From the NCBI GenBank assembly GCA_934659475.1, contig CAKUHX010000090.1:1-6666 (forward strand): a stretch of DNA of 6,666 nucleotides. Direction: 5' to 3'. Both the position numbers and the translations under genes were made by a program. This DNA comes from an uncultured Oscillospiraceae bacterium. Lineage in GTDB: Bacteria > Bacillota > Clostridia > Oscillospirales > Oscillospiraceae. Below are positions 1-4,486 of the stretch, piece after piece; positions within the stretch are counted from its first letter, which is position 1, and the number at the start of each line of letters is the position of its first letter. The notes beneath the pieces are model-generated. The model had not been told where the DNA came from and did no database searches. It saw only the letters and a list, made by a program, of their open reading frames with translations.

Positions 1-62
1 GCCTGGCCACCCTGTGCATCGGCGGCGGCATGGGCGTTGCCACCATCTTCGAGAAGTGCTGA
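1..62 (+). CDS. Thiolase (acetyl-CoA acetyltransferase family), C-terminal end only
   Basis: Reading frame 3 gives LATLCIGGGMGVATIFEKC and then TGA at 60-62. The block C-I-G-G-G-M-G is the signature end of thiolases. Its cysteine is the second active-site cysteine, which acts as the acid/base in condensing two acyl-CoA molecules (typically 2 acetyl-CoA to acetoacetyl-CoA) or in the reverse cleavage. Only the last 19 residues are in the window, so the substrate class (acetyl-CoA C-acetyltransferase versus a longer-chain thiolase) cannot be decided. The family places this motif a few residues before the C-terminus, so this looks like an intact natural end. A hairpin terminator begins 17 bases after the stop, so this is the last gene of its transcript. 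Confidence 0.85.
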   Translation, partial: LATLCIGGGMGVATIFEKC

Positions 63-78
63 AGCTGAGCTGAAGCCC

Positions 79-109
79 ATCCCCCGGCCTTATGGCCGGG
101 GGATCTTTT
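79..109 (+). terminator. Rho-independent terminator of the thiolase gene
   Basis: A perfect 11-bp stem (79-89 with 94-104, core CCCCCGGCC/GGCCGGGGG) closes a 4-base loop (TTAT) and is followed by CTTTT. It lies 17 bases after the thiolase stop and insulates that gene from the rpsO transcript. The U-tract is short (four T), but the stem is very GC-rich. Confidence 0.85.
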
Positions 110-112
110 ATG

Positions 113-164
113 GGCGGGGCGGAGGGGCTCTCTCCTGTGCGCAGGGCCCTCCCCCCATCCCGCC
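113..164 (+). other. Long imperfect GC-rich hairpin between thiolase and rpsO
   Basis: GGCGGG (113-118) pairs with CCCGCC (159-164). After two interruptions the stem continues through GGGG/CCC-type pairs (124-127 with 150-153), and CCT/AGG (134-136 with 143-145) forms a small apical hairpin. A TTTTCTT stretch at 171-177 follows, but six bases beyond the stem base, so it is not a standard terminator. It could be a back-up terminator or a degenerate member of the GC-rich palindromic repeats seen at 3052-3473. It lies upstream of the predicted rpsO promoter. Confidence 0.35.
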
Positions 165-196
165 GCAAAATTTTCTTCCCATCACAGAAATTTTCC

Positions 197-225
197 TTTA
201 CAGCCGGGAAAAACTATGGTATGCT
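197..225 (+). promoter_or_regulatory. Sigma-A promoter for rpsO (extended -10)
   Basis: TTTACA at 197-202 (5 of 6 to TTGACA) is followed by exactly 17 bases and then TATGCT at 220-225. A TG at 217-218 one base before the -10 makes it an extended -10 promoter, which compensates for the weaker -10 hexamer. The predicted transcription start is near 231-233, giving an rpsO leader of about 120 bases. This is the only convincing promoter found in the thiolase-rpsO gap. Confidence 0.7.
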
Positions 226-250
226 GTCAGAGCATGAGAATGCGCGACTA

Positions 251-328
251 TGCCCGTCACCTTCGTTCCGGGACACAGCCCGGGCAACAGTCCGGGGCTT
301 CACCCGCCCGGTACGCAGAGACAGGGCA
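251..328 (+). promoter_or_regulatory. rpsO leader: predicted three-way-junction RNA, candidate S15 autoregulatory site
   Basis: The leader can fold into a closed three-stem junction. P1 pairs 251-258 (TGCCCGTC) with 320-328 (GAC-A-GGGCA, one bulged A at 323). P2 pairs 268-272 (CCGGG) with 279-283 (CCCGG). P3 pairs 292-296 (CCGGG) with 307-311 (CCCGG). P1 ends nine bases before the Shine-Dalgarno at 338-345, so ligand-dependent folding could affect ribosome access. S15 is known to bind a three-way junction in 16S rRNA and to repress its own mRNA through unrelated leader structures in several phyla, including Geobacillus. That this leader does so is inference. P2's 3' strand (279-283) can alternatively pair with 292-296, giving a competing fold. 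Confidence 0.45.
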
Positions 329-353
329 AACACGATGAAAGGTGGAAACACAC

Positions 354-620
354 ATGATCCGCAAAGACGAAAAGACCGCCGTGATCGAGGCTAACCGCAC
401 CCACGAGAACGACACTGGCTCCCCCGAGGTGCAGGTGGCTATCCTCACCGCCCGCATCAACCAGCTGACCGAGCACCTGAAGGTCCACAAGCAGGACAAC
501 CACAGCCGCCGCGGCCTGTACAAGATGATCGGCAAGCGCCGTAAGCTGCTGGATTACCTGATGGAGAAGGATATCGAGCGTTACCGCGCCCTGATCGCCA
601 AGCTGGGTATCAGAAAGTAA
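354..620 (+). CDS. rpsO: 30S ribosomal protein S15
   Basis: An 88-residue protein of the usual S15 length (about 89). S15 binds 16S rRNA early in 30S assembly, at the helix 20-21-22 junction, and contributes to an intersubunit bridge. Hallmarks are the blocks [15 protein letters not shown], then HSRRGL and [13 protein letters not shown], and a basic end [14 protein letters not shown]. The start is ATG 354, because AAAGGTGG at 338-345 sits eight bases upstream. The in-frame GTG at 342 lies inside that ribosome site and would add METH-like residues not found in the family. The gene is driven by the promoter at 197-225 and preceded by a structured leader. pnp follows 195 bases downstream, the order conserved in many bacteria. 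No broken or unusual residues were seen. Confidence 0.97.
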   Translation: MIRKDEKTAVIEANRTHENDTGSPEVQVAILTARINQLTEHLKVHKQDNHSRRGLYKMIGKRRKLLDYLMEKDIERYRALIAKLGIRK

Positions 621-629
621 GTTTGCCAT

Positions 630-662
630 CATAGGGCAGCGCGTATTCCGTGCTGCCCTATG
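630..662 (+). other. Strong hairpin just after rpsO (3'-end or processing structure)
   Basis: CATAGGGCAGC (630-640) pairs perfectly with GCTGCCCTATG (652-662). Three further pairs inside (641-643 with 649-651, one G-U) leave a 5-base loop, for about 14 bp in total. It begins nine bases after the rpsO stop. No U-tract follows (TTCGCATAT), so it is not a typical intrinsic terminator. A role as a 3'-end stabiliser, a partial terminator or an RNase III processing site between rpsO and pnp is inferred, by analogy with the processed rpsO-pnp transcript of E. coli. Confidence 0.6.
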
Positions 663-708
663 TTCGCATATAAAACCAAACAAAAATCCGGGCCTCCGCC
701 GCTTTTTT

Positions 709-757
709 AGCAGTTGAAAGCAGGTTTGAGCACACTTCAAACCCGGTTTCAAGTGCT
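709..757 (+). promoter_or_regulatory. pnp leader: long stem-loop, candidate autoregulatory or processing element
   Basis: The outer stem pairs AGCAGTTGAAA (709-719) with TTTCAAGTGCT (747-757), 10 of 11 positions, with a single G/G mismatch. After a 3x3 internal loop the inner stem GGTTTGA (723-729) pairs with TCAAACC (737-743), leaving a 7-base loop. That gives 17 pairs in 49 bases. A run of six T (703-708) directly precedes it. A competing hairpin uses 729-757 alone (AGCA/TGCT, CTT/AAG, AAAC/GTTT). In E. coli, pnp is controlled by RNase III cleavage of a leader stem followed by PNPase attack. A similar role here is inference. The element ends 45 bases before the pnp Shine-Dalgarno. Confidence 0.5.
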
Positions 758-815
758 AAAGAGTTGGCCTCCGGCTCCGGAACCCTATCAACACATTAAG
801 AAAAGGAGTAAGGTT

Positions 816-2966
816 ATGTCAACTATTATCAAGCACAAGCAGTTCCCCAACTACAAGACCTGGACCATGGACCTGTGCGGCCGTCCCCTGACCATCGAGG
901 TGGGCAAGGTGGCCGAGCTGGCCTCCGCCTCCGCCATGGTGCGCTACGGCGACACCTCCGTGATGGTGGCCGTCACCGTGGCCCCCCGTCCCCGTGACGG
1001 CGTGGACTTCTTCCCCCTGTCCGTGGACTTCGAGGAGAAGCTGTACGCCGTGGGCCGCATCCCCGGCAGCTTCATGCGCCGCGAGGGCCGTCCCTCTCTG
1101 CCCGCCGTGCTGGCCAGCCGCCTGATCGACCGGCCCATGCGCCCCCTGTTCCCCTACGACTTCCGCAACGACGTGTGCATCCAGTGCACCGTGATGAGCG
1201 TGGACTACGACTGCAGCCCCGAGGTGGCCGCCATGATCGGCGCCTCCGCCTGCGTCAGCTACTCCGAGATCCCCTTCGCCGGCCCCATCGGCTGCCTGGA
1301 GGTGGGCTACTGCGACGGTCAGATCGTCCTCAACCCCACTCAGGAGCAGCGCAAGACCAGCCGCATGGACGTGACCGTGGCCGCCACCCGTGAGAAGGTG
1401 GTCATGATCGAGGCCGGCGCCGACGAGATCCCCGACGAGATCATGTACGCCGGCATCGTGAAGGCCCACGAGGAGATCCGCAAGCAGATCGACTTCATCG
1501 ACCGTATCGTGGCCGAGATCGGCAAGCCCAAGATGGAGTACGAGCACGCCCAGTTTGACCAGGAGCTGTTCGACAAGATCACCACCGAGTTCATGGACGA
1601 GGCCAAGGCCGCCATGGACACCGACGACAAGAACGTGCGCGAGCAGCGCTGGAACGCCATGATCGACCACTGGCACGAGAAGTATCTGGAGCAGTATCCC
1701 GATATGGACCAGTACCTGGAGGAGTTCACCTATAAGTTCCAGAAGAAGATCGTCAAGGCCTGGCTGCTGGAGGGCCACCGGGTGGACGGCCGCGCCAAGA
1801 ACGAGATCCGTCCCCTGGCCGCCGAGGTGGGCGTTCTGCCCCGGGTCCACGGCTCCGGCCTGTTCACCCGCGGCCAGACCCAGGTGCTGTCCGTGTGTAC
1901 CCTGAACACGCTGGCCGCCTCTCAGAAGCTGGACACCATCTGGGAGGAGAGCGAGAAGCGCTATATGCACCACTACAACTTCCCGCCCTACTCCGTGGGC
2001 GAGGCCAAGGCCCCCCGCTCCACCAACCGCCGGGAGTATGGCCACGGTGCTCTGGCCGAGCGGGCTCTGGTGCCCGTGCTGCCCAGCGTAGACGAATTCC
2101 CCTACGCCATCCGCGTCGTGTCTGAGGTGCTGTCCTCCAACGGCTCCACCTCTCAGGGCTCCATCTGCGGCTCCACTCTGGCTCTGATGGACGCCGGTGT
2201 GCCCATCAAGGCCCCCGTGGCCGGCATCTCCTGCGGCCTGATCCAGGACGACGACGGCTCCTTCCAGACCTTCATCGACATCCAGGGCGTGGAGGACTTC
2301 CACGGCGAGATGGACTTCAAGGTGGCCGGCACCAAGTCCGGCATCACCGCCATCCAGATGGACCTGAAGAACGACGGCCTGACCCACGAGATCATCAAGC
2401 AGGCCCTGGAGATCACCCGCGACGCCCGCTTCGCCATCCTGGACGAGATCATGCTGCCCTGCATCTCCGCCCCCCGGGCCGAGGTGAGCAAATACGCCCC
2501 CAAGATGATCACCATGAAGATCGACCCCGATAAGATCCGCGAGGTCATCGGCAAGGGCGGCTCCGTGATCCAGAAGATCACCGCCGAGTCCGGCGCTACC
2601 GTGGACATCGAGGACGACGGCACCATCCACATCGCCTCCCCCAACGCCGAGTGCTGCGACGCCGCCAAGAAGATGATCGACACCATCGTGTTCGTGCCCC
2701 AGGTGGGCGAGCTGTACTACGGCAAGGTGGTGCGCATCCTGCAGTTCGGCGCCTTCGTGGAGCTGGCCCCCGGCAAGGACGGCATGGTCCACATCTCCAA
2801 GCTGGCTGACCACCGGGTGGAGAAGGTGGAGGACGTGCTGAACATCGGCGACATGATCTGGGTCAAGGTGACCGAGATCGACGATAAGGGCCGCGTCAAC
2901 CTGAGCTACAAGGACGCTCTGAAGGAGATCCAGGCCAAGAAGGCCGCCGGCGAGCCTATCAAGTAA
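816..2966 (+). CDS. pnp: Polyribonucleotide nucleotidyltransferase (PNPase)
   Basis: A 716-residue 3'-5' exoribonuclease that phosphorolyses RNA to nucleoside diphosphates. It acts in the cytoplasm as a ring-shaped trimer in mRNA decay and RNA quality control. Domains in order are RNase PH 1 (about 15-145), the alpha-helical linker domain (about 150-315), RNase PH 2 (from HRVDGR near 320 to about 545), KH (GKGG loop at 579-582) and S1 (about 631-703). Metal/catalytic residues match the E. coli D486-D492-K494 set as D494, D500 and K502 in DFHGEMDFK. The phosphate-binding STSQGS block is present. Length is normal (E. coli 711). The start is ATG 816, preceded by AAAGGAG at 802-808. Upstream in-frame codons from 714 encode leader sequence without homology. 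A terminator follows at 2978. The gene is intact. Confidence 0.97.
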   Translation: MSTIIKHKQFPNYKTWTMDLCGRPLTIEVGKVAELASASAMVRYGDTSVMVAVTVAPRPRDGVDFFPLSVDFEEKLYAVGRIPGSFMRREGRPSLPAVLASRLIDRPMRPLFPYDFRNDVCIQCTVMSVDYDCSPEVAAMIGASACVSYSEIPFAGPIGCLEVGYCDGQIVLNPTQEQRKTSRMDVTVAATREKVVMIEAGADEIPDEIMYAGIVKAHEEIRKQIDFIDRIVAEIGKPKMEYEHAQFDQELFDKITTEFMDEAKAAMDTDDKNVREQRWNAMIDHWHEKYLEQYPDMDQYLEEFTYKFQKKIVKAWLLEGHRVDGRAKNEIRPLAAEVGVLPRVHGSGLFTRGQTQVLSVCTLNTLAASQKLDTIWEESEKRYMHHYNFPPYSVGEAKAPRSTNRREYGHGALAERALVPVLPSVDEFPYAIRVVSEVLSSNGSTSQGSICGSTLALMDAGVPIKAPVAGISCGLIQDDDGSFQTFIDIQGVEDFHGEMDFKVAGTKSGITAIQMDLKNDGLTHEIIKQALEITRDARFAILDEIMLPCISAPRAEVSKYAPKMITMKIDPDKIREVIGKGGSVIQKITAESGATVDIEDDGTIHIASPNAECCDAAKKMIDTIVFVPQVGELYYGKVVRILQFGAFVELAPGKDGMVHISKLADHRVEKVEDVLNIGDMIWVKVTEIDDKGRVNLSYKDALKEIQAKKAAGEPIK

Positions 2967-2977
2967 GAACCTTTTTT

Positions 2978-3007
2978 AAGGGCCGGAAGTGATTCCGGTC
3001 CTTTTTT
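2978..3007 (+). terminator. Rho-independent terminator of pnp
   Basis: An 11-bp stem (2978-2988 with 2993-3003, including CCGGAA/TTCCGG and one G-U) with loop GTGA is followed by a T6 run (3002-3007). It begins 12 bases after the pnp stop. An additional T6 run lies just before the stem (2972-2977). This should end the rpsO-pnp transcript, so the downstream genes need their own promoter. Confidence 0.93.
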
Positions 3008-3051
3008 GTCAAAGAGGGCAGGGGAGGGGCAGTTCCTTTGCCCGAGCCTTT

Positions 3052-3090
3052 GTAGGGGCCGCCCCATGTGGCGGCCCGGGGAACGTAGGG
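3052..3090 (+). repeat. Palindromic intergenic repeat, copy A
   Basis: GTAGGGG followed by a perfect 8-bp stem GGGCCGCC/GGCGGCCC (3056-3063 with 3070-3077) around the loop CCATGT, then CCCGGGGAACGTAGGG. The first 27 bases (3052-3078) are identical to 3397-3423. The last 16 match 3444-3459 at 14 positions. Directly after it GTAGGGCC occurs twice in tandem (3085-3092 and 3093-3100). The 8-mer copies may be a scar or a short slippage duplication. Confidence 0.8.
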
Positions 3091-3123
3091 CCGTAGGGCC
3101 GATGACTGCAAGTTTGTCTTTTG

Positions 3124-3233
3124 CCCGTCCCGTGGTCCCGACTTCCGGAAAAGGACGGGGGATATTTCGCCCCCGGGCGAGGTACTTTCCAGGGATGGAA
3201 AGTACCCAAAGATCCCCGGGTCTGCGGACCCGG
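3124..3233. repeat. Cluster of perfect inverted repeats
   Basis: Four hairpins in about 110 bases. CCCGTCC/GGACGGG (3124-3130 with 3153-3159) encloses the palindrome TTCCGGAA (3143-3150). TCGCCC/GGGCGA (3167-3172 with 3175-3180) has a minimal loop. GGTACTTTCC/GGAAAGTACC (3181-3190 with 3197-3206) is a perfect 10-bp stem with a 6-base loop. CCGGGTC/GACCCGG (3216-3222 with 3227-3233) has a 4-base loop. None is followed by a U-tract, so they are not terminators. The series looks like a structured repeat element or small RNA. Its function is unknown. Confidence 0.7.
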
Positions 3234-3396
3234 ACCCAAAGCGCACGTTCGGAAAACGGTCTAAATTTGTTCGGCGCGGACATGAACTTGGGGCCGCTGC
3301 GTCCTCCGCCCGCTGCCGCTCGCACCTATCAAATTCACGTTTTCCCTCTTTTCCCCCTCGCGCCTCTCGTGTGCCTTGCCTTTCCGGCTCTATTTG

Positions 3397-3459
3397 GTAG
3401 GGGCCGCCCCATGTGGCGGCCCGCGGGCGGGTATTATCCCCCGCCCGGGGATCATAGGG
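3397..3459 (+). repeat. Palindromic intergenic repeat, copy B (with extra hairpin)
   Basis: Identical to copy A for 27 bases (3397-3423, same 8-bp stem at 3401-3408 with 3415-3422). It then carries 24 extra bases (about 3420-3443) before rejoining the copy A sequence at CCCGGGGATCATAGGG (3444-3459, 14 of 16 positions). The extra piece lets CGGGCGGG (3424-3431) pair with CCCGCCCG (3440-3447) around an 8-base loop. The same orientation as copy A makes 3052-3423 a segment bounded by direct repeats. Confidence 0.8.
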
Positions 3460-3473
3460 GGTTTACCCCCTAT
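3454..3473 (+). promoter_or_regulatory. Perfect 8-bp hairpin upstream of the acyltransferase
   Basis: ATAGGGGG (3454-3461) pairs with CCCCCTAT (3466-3473) around the loop TTTA. It ends ten bases before the G-quadruplex motif and 37 bases before the start codon. No U-tract follows, so termination is unlikely. It may be the end of repeat copy B or a leader structure. Confidence 0.5.
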
Positions 3474-3483
3474 ACAGCTAAAA

Positions 3484-3498
3484 GGGTGGGAGGGAGGG
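3484..3498 (+). promoter_or_regulatory. G-quadruplex motif overlapping the ribosome site of the acyltransferase
   Basis: GGGTGGGAGGGAGGG has four runs of three G separated by single bases, the most stable class of quadruplex-forming sequence. It is on the sense strand, so it would also form in the mRNA. The only Shine-Dalgarno-like sequence for the gene (AGGGAGG, 3491-3497) lies inside it, 13 bases before ATG 3511, a longer gap than usual. A small hairpin AGGG/CCCT (3495-3498 with 3507-3510) is an alternative fold. The motif is direct observation. A regulatory role is inference. Confidence 0.55.
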
Positions 3499-3510
3499 TT
3501 AAAAATCCCT

Positions 3511-4485
3511 ATGACATACTCCCTATTGAGCAAATACCGCTCCCAGCTCATGGGGGCCGCCATCCTGTGGGTCATGCTGTTCCACGCCCAGCCCCCGGTG
3601 CCCTTTGCCCCCCTGAACGCCCTGTTCCGGGCGGGCTTCGGCGGAGTGGACATCTTCATCGTCCTGTCCGCCGTGGGGCTGGTGTGCTCCCTGTCCCGGC
3701 GGCAGCAGGACCGTGCCGCCTTTCTCTCCCGCCGGGCCGCCCGCATCCTGCCCGCCTACTTCGCCGTGATGGTGCCCTACACCCTATATCTGATCCTGTC
3801 CGGACGGGCGGGCTGGTCGGCCCTGATCTGGAACTGCACTCTGCTGTACTACTGGGTCCAGCCCCGGGGGGCCTTCAACTGGTATGTGGCCGGGATCATG
3901 GGCTTTTACGCCTCCACCCCCTGGTGCTTCGCCCGGTGGAGACGCTCCAGACACCGGGAGCTGCTCACTCTGGGGGCTGTTCTGACGGGCCTCGCCCTGT
4001 GTCAGGTGCTGACCCACGAGGGCTATTGGCAGTACACCGATGTGTTTTTCCGCATCCCGGTGTACTTTCTCGGGCTGCTGCTGGGCTTCTATGTGGCGGA
4101 GGACCGCCCTCTCACAGCGAAAAGCGCCCTGTTCTGGACGGGCAGCGTCCTGCTGGGGGCGGGGTACTTTTATATCCACCTGACCCGGGACTGGATCGGC
4201 TGGCCCGTCCACTTTCCGGACTGCCACCTGTTCCTGTTCACCACGGTGCCCTGCTGCCTGCTGCTGGCCCTGCTGCTGGACAGGCTGCCTCTGGGCCTGC
4301 TGTCCCGGGGACTGGACTTTCTGGGCCGGCGCAGTCTGGAGATCTACCTGCTGAACGTCAGCTTTTTCTCCGCCCCGGCGGAGAGCCTGTTCCGCTGCGT
4401 CCTGCTCTTCGCGGCCAACATCGCCCTGGCCGCCGCCCTGCACCGGCTGACCGCCGCACTCACACCTTCCAAGGAGGAACATTGA
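3511..4485 (+). CDS. Acyltransferase-3 family membrane acyltransferase
   Basis: A 324-residue polytopic membrane protein that probably moves an acyl group (often acetyl) from a cytoplasmic donor to a sugar of an envelope glycan or lipid. Family signs in order are RSQLMGAAILWVMLFHA (10-26, with the conserved histidine H25), GGVDIFIVLSAVGL (44-57), RRAARILPAY (74-83), WYVAGIMGFYASTP (124-137) and a final GRRSLEIYLLN (272-282). About ten hydrophobic segments are visible. Two family positions differ: SA instead of the common SG at 53-54, and N282 where YLxH is usual. The start is ATG 3511, because the family N-terminus begins just after it. The open frame to 3376 translates repeat DNA. It is followed one base later by the ATP-grasp gene, whose ribosome site lies in this gene's 3' end. 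The substrate is unknown. Confidence 0.85.
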   Translation: MTYSLLSKYRSQLMGAAILWVMLFHAQPPVPFAPLNALFRAGFGGVDIFIVLSAVGLVCSLSRRQQDRAAFLSRRAARILPAYFAVMVPYTLYLILSGRAGWSALIWNCTLLYYWVQPRGAFNWYVAGIMGFYASTPWCFARWRRSRHRELLTLGAVLTGLALCQVLTHEGYWQYTDVFFRIPVYFLGLLLGFYVAEDRPLTAKSALFWTGSVLLGAGYFYIHLTRDWIGWPVHFPDCHLFLFTTVPCCLLLALLLDRLPLGLLSRGLDFLGRRSLEIYLLNVSFFSAPAESLFRCVLLFAANIALAAALHRLTAALTPSKEEH

Positions 4486-4486
4486 C

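Larger units (their letters stand above)
3008..3510. other. Gene-free 500-base GC-rich region full of inverted repeats
   Basis: No credible gene is seen on either strand. Open frames crossing it are arginine/proline/glycine-rich, overlap pnp or the acyltransferase in other frames, and lack ribosome sites. The left half (3052-3233) and the right end (3397-3498) hold repeats and hairpins listed separately. The middle (3234-3396) shows only a small CGTT/AACG hairpin (3246-3258) and a repeated CCGCTGC (3294-3300 and 3310-3316). I found no convincing sigma-A promoter for the acyltransferase, although one should exist downstream of the pnp terminator. The whole stretch may be a dispersed intergenic element. 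Confidence 0.6.

Noticed and set aside
112..127. A G-quadruplex in GGGCGGGGCGGAGGGG
   Set aside because: One run has only two G, so a three-layer quadruplex cannot form without a bulge. The stretch is better explained as one arm of a hairpin.
342..353. GTG 342 as the rpsO start
   Set aside because: It lies within the Shine-Dalgarno sequence, and the added residues are not part of the S15 family.
646..674. A possible promoter for pnp with TATAAA at 669-674
   Set aside because: The -10 is good, but no -35 is present at 16-18 bases (TTCCGT matches at two positions) and there is no TG extension. It would also lie in the rpsO hairpin.
682..708. A possible terminator before pnp (A5 ... GGC-CTCC-GCC ... 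T6)
   Set aside because: The GC stem is only three pairs and the A/T arms are weakly joined, too weak for a terminator. The T6 run is noted with the pnp leader instead.
819..2813. A 664-codon open frame antisense to pnp
   Set aside because: Its product is a low-complexity string of L, G, H, V and A that mirrors the GC3-biased codons of pnp. It has no ribosome site and no recognisable domain.
2906..3325. Minus-strand open frames of 139, 95 and 76 codons over 2906-3325
   Set aside because: They run through the hairpin cluster, and the longest also crosses the pnp terminator and the end of pnp. They are translations of repeat DNA without ribosome sites.
3052..3459. A CRISPR array
   Set aside because: There are only two repeat copies, more than 300 bases apart, with no regular spacers and no cas genes in the window.
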